A stretch of 64,000 bases of DNA from Paucibacter aquatile (GTDB lineage Bacteria > Pseudomonadota > Gammaproteobacteria > Burkholderiales > Burkholderiaceae_C), in the NCBI RefSeq assembly GCF_002885975.1, contig NZ_POSP01000004.1, forward strand, positions 620,001 through 684,000, read 5' to 3'. Under the pieces are notes generated by a model that was given only the letters and a program-made list of their open reading frames with translations, did no database searches and was not told the origin of the DNA. Position numbers and translations under genes: made by a program. How positions within the stretch are numbered: position 1 is the first letter of the stretch; each line of letters opens with the position of its first letter. Below are positions 50,988-61,503 of this stretch, piece after piece.

Positions 50988-52547
50988 ATGCCGATTCGAA
51001 ATTTTCATGCGCGGGAGTGGGGCTTGCAGCCGGGAGTCGTGGCCGTGGCTTGCCTGCTGAGCGCGTCTGCCGTTTGGGCGCAGGACGAATCGGGGGCGTC
51101 GAGCAAGCTTTCGACCTCGGGGCGGCCCTCGGTTCTGGTGGAGCCGCGTTTTGGGGTCATGCAGACCTGGACCGACAACAATCGTCTGAGCCGCACCGAT
51201 AAAGACGCGGCGCTCCTGACGACCTTGACACCCGGCATCTCCATCAGCACGACACGCGGTGCCGTGCGAGGCTCGCTGGACTATTCGCTCAATGGCATCG
51301 TTTACACAAAGAGCGAAGAGAAGGCCCGCGTGCAACACAGCTTGGCGGCGAAAGGCGTGGCTGAGCTGATTGATAGCTTGTTCTTTGTCGATGCAAGCGC
51401 GAGCATTTCGCAGCAGGCTGCCTCGGCATTTGGCGTCCAAACCGTGGATCCGTCGCTGGCCAATGCCAATCGACGTGAAACTGCCACGGTGAGCTTGTCT
51501 CCGCGTTTGCAAGGGCGTCTTGGCAGCCTTGCCAACTTCGAGTTTCGGGCCAACACCTCGGCCACGAATGTCTCAGACGCCGTCATTGGTGACAGCCATG
51601 CCAATGGAGGCAGCTTGCGCATCAGTCGCGCGGGGCGCGCGGCGCTGATGTGGTCGGTGGATGCCTCGACTCAGAAGTCCAGCTTCAAGACGGGGGCGCA
51701 GAACCGGGTCAGCAGTGTGACCGGCAGCCTGAACTACAAACCCGATATCGACTGGCAACTGGGTGTGCTGGCCGGACGTGAGCGCAGTGATTTGAAGGAT
51801 TTCGTGCTGCGCAACAGCTGGACGTATGGCGCCAATCTCAGTTGGACACCTTCGCTGCGCACCAAGGTTTCGGCGGATTTCCAGTCTCACGATTACGGCG
51901 ACTCGTTCACTTACAACCTGGAGCACCGCTGGTCGCGTTCTGCCCTGCGCTTCTCGGATTCACAGTCCGTCAACGCGGCGAGCTTCCAGAACGCCGGCGC
52001 GCCGCGCAGCAACTACGACCTGTATTTTTTCCAGTTCGCCTCTTTGGTGCCTGATCCGGCGCAGCGCGATGTGTTTGTGCGCAATTTTCTGCGCGCTCAG
52101 GGTTTGACGCCCGATGCTTTGGCCAACAGCGCCGTGGTTGACACCGGCCCGACTGTGCTCCGCAACCAATTGCTGTCCTACACCCTGCAAGGGGTGAGAA
52201 CCACCATCACGACGACCGCCAGCCGAAGCAACAACCGGCGCTTGGCCTCAGCCAGCGCGAGTGCTGGTGATTTTGCCGCCACGGGCCGTGTGCTCCAGCG
52301 CAGTCTCAGCTTGAATGTTTCGCACAACCTGACGCCCACGTCGAGCGCCGTGCTCAGCGTCTTGCAGCAGGAGAGCGAAGGCGATTCGGCGGCTCAGACC
52401 ACCACGCTGCGATCCATTTCGGCGAGCTGGAATTGCCGACTCGGTACCCGGACCAACTTCACACTGGGCGCGCGAGCTGCGCACTCGGGCGGGTTGATTT
52501 CCTATCGCGAAAACGCCATGTTCGCCAACCTCGTCCAGCAGTTCTGA
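50988..52547 (+). CDS. PEP-CTERM system-associated outer-membrane protein (TIGR03016-like)
   Basis: 519 aa. The signal peptide ends near VWAQ (about residue 29). The rest is a repetitive amphipathic beta structure with alternating hydrophobic residues, e.g. VLVEPRFGVMQTWTDNNRL, VRGSLDYSLNGIVYTKSEEKARVQHSLAAKG and WQLGVLAGRERSDLKDFVLRNSWTYGANLSWTPS, as expected for a large outer-membrane barrel. Family members accompany XrtA loci and may be the export pore partner. It starts 4 bp after the kinase stop and ends 3 bp before the ATPase gene. Confidence 0.87.
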   Translation: MPIRNFHAREWGLQPGVVAVACLLSASAVWAQDESGASSKLSTSGRPSVLVEPRFGVMQTWTDNNRLSRTDKDAALLTTLTPGISISTTRGAVRGSLDYSLNGIVYTKSEEKARVQHSLAAKGVAELIDSLFFVDASASISQQAASAFGVQTVDPSLANANRRETATVSLSPRLQGRLGSLANFEFRANTSATNVSDAVIGDSHANGGSLRISRAGRAALMWSVDASTQKSSFKTGAQNRVSSVTGSLNYKPDIDWQLGVLAGRERSDLKDFVLRNSWTYGANLSWTPSLRTKVSADFQSHDYGDSFTYNLEHRWSRSALRFSDSQSVNAASFQNAGAPRSNYDLYFFQFASLVPDPAQRDVFVRNFLRAQGLTPDALANSAVVDTGPTVLRNQLLSYTLQGVRTTITTTASRSNNRRLASASASAGDFAATGRVLQRSLSLNVSHNLTPTSSAVLSVLQQESEGDSAAQTTTLRSISASWNCRLGTRTNFTLGARAAHSGGLISYRENAMFANLVQQF

Positions 52548-52550
52548 GCC

Positions 52551-53624
52551 ATGTACGAATCCTTTTACGGGTTGAGCAGCAAGCCGTTTCAGCTCAGTCC
52601 TGATCCCAACTTCTACTTTGGCAGCAAGCAGCATCGGCGCGCCAAGGCTTATCTGGACTACGGTGTCCTGCGCAACGATGGTTTCATCGTCATCACTGGG
52701 GAGATCGGTGCCGGCAAGACCACCCTCTTGCGTGGTCTGCTGGACAGCCTGAATCGCAGCAATGTGGTGATCGGCAATCTGGTCACCACACAGTTGGACG
52801 CGGAAGACACGCTGCGCATGGTCGGCTCGGCCTTTGGTGTGCGCCTCAAGGATCTGCCCAAATCCGAGATCCTGATGACGCTGGAGGCGTTTTTTGTCAG
52901 CCAGACCACGCAGGGCAAGCGCTGCTTGCTGATCGTGGACGAGGCGCAGAACCTCTCGGCGCGGGCCGTGGAAGAGCTGCGCATGCTCTCGAACTTCCAG
53001 TTTGGCAACCAGTCTTTGCTGCAGACCTTTTTGGTCGGCCAGCCTGAGTTCCGCGGCATCCTGCAGCGGCCCGAGATGGAGCAGTTCCGTCAGCGCGTGG
53101 CGGCGACCTGCCATATCGGGCCCTTGGATGAAGACGAAACCAAGGCCTATATCGAGCACCGGCTCAAATGCGCAGGCAGTACCGGCAAGCCGACCTTCGA
53201 TGCTGATGTATTCCCGCTGATTTACAAAACCAGCCAGGGCATTCCGCGTCGAATCAATTCCCTGTGCGATCGTTTGTTGCTGCTGGGTTTCATGGGCAAC
53301 AAGGTCAATTTGACCCTGCATGAACTCCATGATGTGCTCAAGGATATTGCGCAAGAAGCACAAACACCCACTCAGGTGGTGGGTGGCGGATCGGACACAG
53401 GTGTGGGTAAATTCCTGGATACCGATCAGCCCATCGATTTCTCGCGCGTCAAACTTAATGCCGACGAGGTCAACGGTTTGAGTGAAGAGCTGTCGAACCT
53501 CAGCCAGGGTCATTTTGCAGAGCGCTTGCAGCGCCTGGAAAACGGCCTGCAGCGACTGGAACGCATCAATTTGCAAACCCTGAGCTTGCTGCAGAAGCTG
53601 GTGGAAGCGGTCCGGACCCACTGA
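52551..53624 (+). CDS. XrtA-associated AAA ATPase (ExeA-like)
   Basis: 357 aa. Begins MYESFYGLSSKPFQLSPDPNFYFGSKQHRRAKAYLDYGV, the usual ExeA/GspA start, then Walker A ITGEIGAGKTTLLRGLL, Walker B CLLIVDEAQNLSARAVEELRMLSNFQ and the sensor region QRVAATCHIGPLDEDETKAYIEHRL. The C-terminal third (about 265-357) includes a coiled coil (ERLQRLENGLQRLERINLQTLSLLQKLVEAV). Cytoplasmic; probably powers assembly of the export machinery. The next gene is 138 bp away, the longest gap inside the eps run. Confidence 0.92.
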   Translation: MYESFYGLSSKPFQLSPDPNFYFGSKQHRRAKAYLDYGVLRNDGFIVITGEIGAGKTTLLRGLLDSLNRSNVVIGNLVTTQLDAEDTLRMVGSAFGVRLKDLPKSEILMTLEAFFVSQTTQGKRCLLIVDEAQNLSARAVEELRMLSNFQFGNQSLLQTFLVGQPEFRGILQRPEMEQFRQRVAATCHIGPLDEDETKAYIEHRLKCAGSTGKPTFDADVFPLIYKTSQGIPRRINSLCDRLLLLGFMGNKVNLTLHELHDVLKDIAQEAQTPTQVVGGGSDTGVGKFLDTDQPIDFSRVKLNADEVNGLSEELSNLSQGHFAERLQRLENGLQRLERINLQTLSLLQKLVEAVRTH

Positions 53625-53641
53625 GCTTGCTTTTGCCCCGT

Positions 53642-53670
53642 TTGCGCACTCTGTCACAGAGCTGTCGCAA
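53642..53670. promoter_or_regulatory. Dyad-symmetric element between ATPase and deacetylase genes
   Basis: CTCTGT-C-ACAGAG at 53649-53661 is a perfect palindrome, flanked by TTGCG (53642-53646) and CGCAA (53666-53670). It lacks a T-run. It could be an operator or an mRNA hairpin. Confidence 0.45.
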
Positions 53671-53762
53671 GGGCAGGGCAGAACCGGGGCTTCGTGGCCG
53701 ATATCGGTGTGCAGTGTCTGAAGATTTTTAATAAGCCAACAAGAGTGGGTGCGCAGAGTCTC

Positions 53763-54641
53763 ATGTCTGAACAAAAAGCCATACGGAATGCGATGACCGT
53801 GGATGTGGAAGATTACTTCCAGGTCTCGGCCTTCGCGCCCTATATTGCGCGTGGCGATTGGGAAGGCTGTGAGTGCCGGGTGGAGCGCAATATCGAGCGC
53901 ATCCTGGCCCTGTTCGCCCAGCATCAGACCAAGGCCACGTTCTTCACCCTGGGCTGGATCGCCGAGCGCTACCCGCAGGTGGTGCGCGATATCGTGGCGG
54001 CCGGCCACGAACTCGCCAGCCATGGCTACGGCCACGAACGCGCCAGCGATCTGAGCCCGCAAGCTTTCATGCAGGACGTCGTCCGTGCCAAGAAGTTGCT
54101 GGAAGATCTGGGCGGCCATGAGGTGATTGGCTACCGCGCGCCGAGTTTCTCGATCGGCAAGAGCAATCTCTGGGCCTTCGACACCTTGCGCGAGGCTGGC
54201 TACCAATACAGCTCCAGCGTCTACCCGATTCAGCACGACCATTACGGCATGCCAGATTCACCGCGTTTCGCCTACCCGGTGCGTGAGGGTTTGCTGGAAG
54301 TGCCGGTCACGACCTTGCGGGTGATGAACAAGAACCTGCCGTCCAGCGGCGGTGGCTATTTCCGCCTGCTGCCTTATTCGGTGTCGCGTTGGCTGATCCG
54401 TCAGGTCAATGCCCAGGATCAACAGTCCGCCGTGTTCTATTTCCACCCCTGGGAAATCGACGTTGATCAGCCGCGTGTCGCCGGCATCGACAGCAAGTCG
54501 CGCTTCCGCCACTACGTCAATATTGCGCGCACCCACGACCGCATCGGCCGCCTGCTGCAGGACTTTGCCTGGGGTCGCATGGACGAGATCTTCCTGGGTC
54601 GACGCACCGCGGCGCTGGCCACCAGCGCAGTTGCAGCCTGA
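53763..54641 (+). CDS. XrtA system polysaccharide deacetylase
   Basis: 292 aa. NodB-homology domain: MTVDVEDYFQVSAFAPYI gives the catalytic/metal Asp pair, HELASHGYGHERASDLSP the two metal-binding His, IGYRAPSFSIGK motif 3, and FYFHPWEIDVDQPR motif 5 with the catalytic His. It removes acetyl groups from N-acetyl or O-acetyl sugars of the polymer. No signal peptide is evident, so it may act in the cytoplasm on lipid-linked intermediates. The start at 53763 gives the expected N-terminus. It is followed 3 bp later by the FemAB-like gene. Confidence 0.93.
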   Translation: MSEQKAIRNAMTVDVEDYFQVSAFAPYIARGDWEGCECRVERNIERILALFAQHQTKATFFTLGWIAERYPQVVRDIVAAGHELASHGYGHERASDLSPQAFMQDVVRAKKLLEDLGGHEVIGYRAPSFSIGKSNLWAFDTLREAGYQYSSSVYPIQHDHYGMPDSPRFAYPVREGLLEVPVTTLRVMNKNLPSSGGGYFRLLPYSVSRWLIRQVNAQDQQSAVFYFHPWEIDVDQPRVAGIDSKSRFRHYVNIARTHDRIGRLLQDFAWGRMDEIFLGRRTAALATSAVAA

Positions 54642-54644
54642 ACC

Positions 54645-55688
54645 ATGGCTGCACTCCAAATCAAGCGCCTGACGGCGCAAGACGCCGCGCTTGCCCGGCG
54701 CTGGGACGAATTCGTCCTGGCCTGCCCGCAAGCCACCTTCTTTCACCGTGCCGGCTGGTTGCGCATGGTCGAGCAGGTGTTCAAGCACCAGGGTTTCTTT
54801 CTCTACGCCGAGCGTGAGGGCGAGATCGAGGGTGTGCTGCCCCTGGCTCAGGTCAAGAGCATGCTGTTCGGCCACTCCCTGGTGGCCTTGCCCTTTGCGG
54901 TGTATGGCGGTGTTGCAGCCCTGAACGACGAGGCAGCCGCCGCTCTGGAGCAAGAAGCGCAGGCCATTGCGCAGCGCCTGGGTGCTGAGCACCTCGAGTT
55001 CCGCAATATCGCGCCCCGTCACGCCGACTGGCCAAAGCAGGATTTGTACGTCACCTTCCGCAAGGAGATCCTGCCCGAGGAAGAGGCCAATATGCTGGCC
55101 ATTCCGCGCAAGGCCCGGGCCAGTGTGCGCAAAGGCATCAAAAACAATCTGGTCTCGCACATCGATCCAACGGTGGATCGCTTTTTCGCGCTCTACGCCG
55201 ACAACACCCACCGCCACGGTACGCCGGCCATGCCCAAGCGCTACTTCGCGGCTTTGCTGGACGAGTTCGGTGCCGATGCTGAGGTGCTGACGGTCACCGA
55301 TGCCCAAGGCAAGCCACTCAGCTCGGTGCTGAGTTTCTACTTCCGTGACGAGGTGCTGCCTTACTACGCCGGCGACGACGAAGCCGCGCGCGATCTGGCC
55401 GGCAACGACTTCAAGTACTGGGAGCTGATGCGTCGCGCCTGCGCGCGTGGCTGCAAGGTGTTCGACTACGGCCGCAGCAAGCAGGGCACCGGTTCCTACG
55501 CCTTCAAGAAGAACTGGGGCTTCGAGCCGACGCCGTTGCATTACGAGTACTGCCTCTACAAGCGCGACGCCGTGCCGCAGAACAACCCGAGCAATGCGAA
55601 GTACCAGCTCCTGATCAAGACCTGGCGGCGCTTGCCCCTGGGCTTTGTCAACTGGTTGGGGCCCTTCATCGTGCGCAATCTGGGTTGA
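54645..55688 (+). CDS. XrtA/PEP-CTERM FemAB-like acyltransferase
   Basis: 347 aa with the double GNAT-like fold of FemABX proteins: CPQATFFHRAGWLRMVEQVF at the start, LPFAVYGGVAA, FRNIAPRHADWPKQDLYVTFRKEI, and a second half with VLSFYFRDEVLPYYAGDDEAARDLAGNDFKYWELMRRACARGCKVFDYGRSKQGTGSYAFKKNWG. Known FemAB enzymes add amino acids from tRNA to cell-wall precursors; in XrtA loci the role is unproven, perhaps aminoacylation of the polysaccharide. Lies in one strand with the deacetylase and the glycosyltransferase. Confidence 0.9.
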   Translation: MAALQIKRLTAQDAALARRWDEFVLACPQATFFHRAGWLRMVEQVFKHQGFFLYAEREGEIEGVLPLAQVKSMLFGHSLVALPFAVYGGVAALNDEAAAALEQEAQAIAQRLGAEHLEFRNIAPRHADWPKQDLYVTFRKEILPEEEANMLAIPRKARASVRKGIKNNLVSHIDPTVDRFFALYADNTHRHGTPAMPKRYFAALLDEFGADAEVLTVTDAQGKPLSSVLSFYFRDEVLPYYAGDDEAARDLAGNDFKYWELMRRACARGCKVFDYGRSKQGTGSYAFKKNWGFEPTPLHYEYCLYKRDAVPQNNPSNAKYQLLIKTWRRLPLGFVNWLGPFIVRNLG

Positions 55689-55777
55689 GCCATGCCCGCC
55701 CCACACCACTGCTTGCTTGATGCACGAAGCCGCCCACTGAATCTGATCTCTCGCGCATGCCTGCGCGTCCAGCCGCT

Positions 55778-56998
55778 ATGAGCTTGCGCGTTCTCCACAT
55801 CCTCGACCACTCCTTGCCGCTGCACAGCGGCTACAGTTTTCGCACCGCCTCCATCCTGCGCGAGCAGCGTGCGCGCGGCTGGATCACCTCTCACCTGACC
55901 AGCCCCAAGCAGGGCCCGGGCGAGGGCCTGATGGAGGAGGCCTCGGGCTGGCAATTCCACCGCACGCCCAGCACCGCGGCCGATGGCCTGATCCGCCAGA
56001 TGCAGCTGACGGCCGCGCGCATCCGGGAAGTCGTGGCCATCGAGCGCCCTGACATCATCCACGCCCATTCGCCGGTGCTCAATGCCTTGCCCAGCCTCTG
56101 GGTCGGCCGACAGCTGCGTTTGCCGGTGGTGTATGAGATGCGAGCCTCTTGGGAGGATGCGGCTGTCGACCACGGCACGACGACCGAAGGCAGCTTGCGC
56201 TACCGCGTGTCGCGGGCGCTGGAAAGCTTTGCGCTCAAGCGTGCCGACCAGATCACCACCATTTGCGAAGGCCTGCGTGGCGACATCATGTCGCGCGGTG
56301 TGCCGGCGGATCGCATCACCGTGATCCCGAATGCGGTTGACGCCCAGGCCTTCCAGTTTGGCGTCAGCCCGGACCCGGTGCTGCGTGCCAAGCTGGGCCT
56401 GGACGGCGCCGTTGTGCTTGGTTTTGCAGGCTCCTTCTACGGCTACGAAGGCCTGCACCTGCTGCTGGACGCTGCGGCTCGCCTCTTGCCCACGCTGCCG
56501 CAGCTTCGCGTGCTGCTGGTCGGCGGCGGCCCGCAGGAGGCGGCGCTCAAGGCGCAGGTGGAGCGCCTGGGCCTGCAGCAGCAGGTGATCTTCACCGGCC
56601 GGGTGCCGCACGCGGAGGTGCAGCGTTACTACGAACTGATCGACGTGCTGGCCTACCCGCGCCTGCCCATTCGCCTGACCGAGCTGGTCACGCCGCTCAA
56701 GCCCCTGGAGGCCATGGCCCAAGGGCGCATGTTCGTGGCCTCCGATGTCGGCGGCCACCATGAGCTGGTGCGCCACGGCGAGACCGGCCATCTCTTCAAG
56801 GCCGGCGATGTGGGCGCTCTGGCCGCTGCCATCGAACAGCTGCTGGCCCAGCGCGAGCAATGGCCGCGCATCGCCGCGCAGGCCCGCCATTTCGTGGAAG
56901 CCGAGCGCACCTGGGCCCGCAGCGTGGCCCGCTACGAAGAGGTCTACCGGCGCGCCCTGGGCCGCTACGGTCGTACCTTCCCCCCTGTTTCTTCCTGA
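55778..56998 (+). CDS. XrtA-system glycosyltransferase, family 4 (TIGR04063-like)
   Basis: 406 aa. Starts MSLRVLHILDHSLPLHSGYSFRTASILREQRARGW, characteristic of this XrtA-linked GT4 group. DIIHAHSPVLNALPSLWVGRQL, VYEMRASWEDAAVDHGTTTEGSLRYRVSRALE, VIPNAVD and the donor-binding segment YPRLPIRLTELVTPLKPLEAMAQG with the Glu of the E-x7-E-like motif are visible. Cytoplasmic, membrane-associated. The ATG 7 codons upstream (55757) is an alternative start; neither has a strong ribosome site. It sits 14 bp before the amidotransferase gene. Confidence 0.9.
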   Translation: MSLRVLHILDHSLPLHSGYSFRTASILREQRARGWITSHLTSPKQGPGEGLMEEASGWQFHRTPSTAADGLIRQMQLTAARIREVVAIERPDIIHAHSPVLNALPSLWVGRQLRLPVVYEMRASWEDAAVDHGTTTEGSLRYRVSRALESFALKRADQITTICEGLRGDIMSRGVPADRITVIPNAVDAQAFQFGVSPDPVLRAKLGLDGAVVLGFAGSFYGYEGLHLLLDAAARLLPTLPQLRVLLVGGGPQEAALKAQVERLGLQQQVIFTGRVPHAEVQRYYELIDVLAYPRLPIRLTELVTPLKPLEAMAQGRMFVASDVGGHHELVRHGETGHLFKAGDVGALAAAIEQLLAQREQWPRIAAQARHFVEAERTWARSVARYEEVYRRALGRYGRTFPPVSS

Positions 56999-57012
56999 GG
57001 CCCGACCCAGCT

Positions 57013-58941
57013 ATGTGCGGCATCCACGGCATCCTGCGTCTTGACGGCGCCCCGGTCGAATCGGCCCATCTGAGCTTGATGGGCGACATCACCCAGCATC
57101 GCGGCCCCGACGATGAAGGCCAGCACATTGACGGTGCCTGCGGCATCGCCATGCGGCGCCTGTCCATCATTGACCTGGCCGGCGGCCACCAGCCCCTGTC
57201 CAACCAGGACGGCAGCCTCTGGCTGGTCTGCAATGGCGAGATCTACAACTACCGCGAGCTGCGTGCCGAGCTGCAAGCCAAGGGGTTTCAGTTCAAGACC
57301 GGCTCCGACAGCGAGGTGCTGCTGCATCTGTACGACGCCGAGGGCGATGACTTCGTCCACCGCCTCAACGGCATGTTCGACTTCGCCCTCTGGGATGCGC
57401 GCCGCCGCCGTCTGCTGATCGGCCGTGACCGCATCGGCGTCAAGCCCCTGTACGTGATGCAGGACGGTCAGCGCCTGGCTTTTGCCACCGAAGCCAAGGC
57501 CTTGCTGGCTTTGCCCGGCGTTCGGGCCGAGCTGGACACTCGCGTGCTCTCCAGCTACCTGCAGCTGGGCTATGTGGCCGCGCCGGGCAGCATGTTCAAG
57601 GGCATTCGCAAGCTGCCGCCGGCCACGCTGCTGGCGGTGGAGGCTGGTCAGGTCAAGGAGTGGCGCTACTGGCGCGTGTCGGCGCAGATCCGCCGCGACT
57701 GGAGCGAGGCCGAGTGGATCGAGCGCTCGCGCGAAAGCCTGCAGCGCGCCGTGCGCATGCAGATGGTCAGCGACGTGCCGATCGGCGCTTTCCTCTCGGG
57801 TGGTGTCGATTCCAGCGCGGTCGTGGCCTATATGGCCCGCGAGTCCAGCGAGCCCATCCGCACCTATGCCATCGGTTTCGAAGGCGGTGAGGCCGAGACG
57901 CTGTACAACGAGCTGCCGTTCGCGCGCCAGGTCTCCGAGCTGTTCAAGACCCAGCACAAGGAAATTGTCGTCAAGCCCGATGTGGTGGGTCTGCTGCCCC
58001 AGCTGCTCTGGCATATGGACGAGCCGCTGGCCGACACGGCCTTCATCACCACCTATCTGGTCTCGCAGTTTGCGCGCCAGGATGTGAAGGTGATCCTCTC
58101 GGGCGTGGGCGGTGACGAGCTGTTTGGCGGTTATCGCCGCTACCTGGGCGGTCATTACGCACGCCGTTTCCAGGCGCTGCCCGCTTGGCTGCAATCAGCC
58201 ATCGGCTTTGCGGCCGGCCGCTTGCCGGCCGATCGTCACTCAGGACTGCTCAACACCTTGCGCCTGGCCAAGGGCTTTGTCGCCAGCGCCGGTATGGGCG
58301 CCGATGCGCGCTACCAGAGCTATCTGCAAGTGCTGGGGCAGGACCTGGTCGGCCGTCTGCTGGTGGACGGCGCGGGCGGTCAAGACCCGCTGGCCGCGGC
58401 TTTCGCTAGCGCCGGCCATGAGGACGAACTCAACCGCATGCTGGCCGTGGACGCAGAAACGCAGCTGCCTGACGATCTGCTGCTCTTGACCGACAAGATG
58501 AGCATGGCCGTGTCGCTCGAGTGCCGCGTGCCTCTGCTCGATCACGAACTGCTGGAGCTGGCGGCGTCCATGCCTTCGGACATCAAGATCCGTGGTGGCC
58601 GCCTCAAGCATGTGCTGAAGTCGGCCCTGGCCGATGTGCTGCCGGATGACATCCTGAACCGCAAGAAGCGCGGCTTCGGCACGCCCATGGGCGCCTGGCT
58701 CAAGAAGGAATTGGCGCCGCTGCTGCGCCGCCTGCTGGCGCCTGAGGTGGTGAAGGCGCGGGGCCTGTTCGTGCCGGCCGTCGTGTCAGGCCTGATCGCC
58801 GACCACGAAGCCAACCGCATGGACGGCACCGATGCGCTGCTGTCTCTGATGAATCTTGAAATCTGGAGCCGGGTCTATCTGGACGGCCGCAGCCCCGCCG
58901 ATGTGGCGCTGGAGCTGAAGTCTTACCTGCCCCGCGCCTGA
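57013..58941 (+). CDS. XrtA-associated asparagine synthase-like amidotransferase
   Basis: 642 aa. Class II glutamine amidotransferase domain with nucleophile Cys2 (MCGIHGILRLDG), HRGPDDEG, LSIIDLAGGHQPLSN and NGEIYNYRELR. The synthetase domain has the PP-loop FLSGGVDSSAVVAYMA, GVGGDELFGGYRRY and DKMSMAVSLECRVPLLDHELLELAASMP. It uses ATP and glutamine to amidate a carboxylate. Together with the two sugar dehydrogenases in this cluster, it probably amidates uronic-acid residues of the polymer rather than making free asparagine. The start is fixed by the need for Cys at position 2. Confidence 0.93.
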   Translation: MCGIHGILRLDGAPVESAHLSLMGDITQHRGPDDEGQHIDGACGIAMRRLSIIDLAGGHQPLSNQDGSLWLVCNGEIYNYRELRAELQAKGFQFKTGSDSEVLLHLYDAEGDDFVHRLNGMFDFALWDARRRRLLIGRDRIGVKPLYVMQDGQRLAFATEAKALLALPGVRAELDTRVLSSYLQLGYVAAPGSMFKGIRKLPPATLLAVEAGQVKEWRYWRVSAQIRRDWSEAEWIERSRESLQRAVRMQMVSDVPIGAFLSGGVDSSAVVAYMARESSEPIRTYAIGFEGGEAETLYNELPFARQVSELFKTQHKEIVVKPDVVGLLPQLLWHMDEPLADTAFITTYLVSQFARQDVKVILSGVGGDELFGGYRRYLGGHYARRFQALPAWLQSAIGFAAGRLPADRHSGLLNTLRLAKGFVASAGMGADARYQSYLQVLGQDLVGRLLVDGAGGQDPLAAAFASAGHEDELNRMLAVDAETQLPDDLLLLTDKMSMAVSLECRVPLLDHELLELAASMPSDIKIRGGRLKHVLKSALADVLPDDILNRKKRGFGTPMGAWLKKELAPLLRRLLAPEVVKARGLFVPAVVSGLIADHEANRMDGTDALLSLMNLEIWSRVYLDGRSPADVALELKSYLPRA

Positions 58942-58966
58942 CGCCCCCGCTCCTCCATCTGCCCGC

Positions 58967-60186
58967 ATGAACATCCTCTACGTCTGCCATCGCTTTCCCT
59001 TCCCGCCCAAGCGTGGAGGCAAGATCCGGCCCTTCAATATGATCCGCCACCTGACGGCGGCGGGGCATGAGGTCACCGTCTGTTCGCTGGTGCGAGCCGA
59101 AGACGAAGGCGTGGAAGGGCAGGGCATTGCACCGCATTGCAAGGCCTTCCATATGGCGCGCGTGCACAACCCGGTGCAGGCCTTGCGCATGGTGGCGCGT
59201 CTGCCCCTGACCACGCCCTCGTCCATGGGCTTTTTCTACTCGGCCGAGCTGGCAGCCAAGATCAAGCACCTGCTGGCCACGCAGAAGTTCGATCTGATCT
59301 TTGTTCACTGCTCCTCGGTCGCGCAGTACGTGGAGCATGTGCAGGACATTCCCAAGATCCTGGACTTCGGCGATATGGACTCGCAGAAGTGGCTGGAGTA
59401 CGCGGACGCCAAGCCTTTCCCGCTGTCCCTGGGCTACCGGCTCGAAGGCTACAAGATGCTGGCGGCCGAGAAGCGCCTGGCCCGCCGCTTTGACCTCTGT
59501 ACCGCCACCACGCGCGCCGAATGGCAGACGCTCAACGACTATGGCACGGGTGCAGCGACCGACTGGTTCCCCAACGGTGTCGATGCCGATTACTTCAGCC
59601 CCAATGGCACGGCCTACGACCCTGACACCATCAGCTTCATCGGCCGCATGGACTACTACCCCAACCAGGAATGCATGTCGCGTTTCTGTGCGGAAACCTG
59701 GCCCTTGATCAAGGCGCGCCGGCCGCAGATGAAGCTGACCATCGTCGGCGCCGACCCGTCGCCGGCCATGCGCAAGCTCGGTGAGATCGACGGCGTCACC
59801 GTCACCGGCTCGGTGCCGCATGTGCAGCCCTATGTGCGCAAATCGGCCCTGATGGTGGCCCCGCTGGCGATTGCCCGCGGCACGCAGAACAAGATCCTCG
59901 AAGCCATGGCCATGGGGGTGCCGGTGGTGACCAGCAGCATTGCCGCAGGCGGTGTCGACGCCGAGGCCGAGACCCATCTGCTGGTGGCCGACACGCCGCA
60001 GCAATGCGCCGAGGCGGTGCTGCGCATCGTCGAGAATCCCGCCGAGCGGGAGCGTCTGGCCCTGGCCGGCCGCGCGCGCATGCTCAGCCACCATGCCTGG
60101 CCGCGCTCCATGGAGCGTCTGGACAAGATCATTGCCCAGGTTCTGACCTCGGCATCCACCTCATCAAAAAAGCAGGCAGTGAAGTC

Positions 60187-60190
<4 letters not shown>
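58967..60190 (+). CDS. XrtA-system glycosyltransferase (TIGR03087-like)
   Basis: 407 aa. Begins MNILYVCHRFPFPPKRGGKIRPFNMIRHLTAAGHEVTVCSLVR. Further family marks are LIFVHCSSVAQYVEHVQDIPKILDFGDMDSQKWLEYA, DWFPNGVDADYFSP, ISFIGRMDYYPNQECMSRFCAETWP and PLAIARGTQNKILEAMAMGVPVVTSS. GT-B fold, cytoplasmic. The last residues are Ser/Lys-rich. Its stop overlaps the dehydrogenase ATG as ATGA. The sugar is not predictable. Confidence 0.91.
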
Positions 60191-61502
<1,312 letters not shown>

Positions 61503-61503
<1 letters not shown>

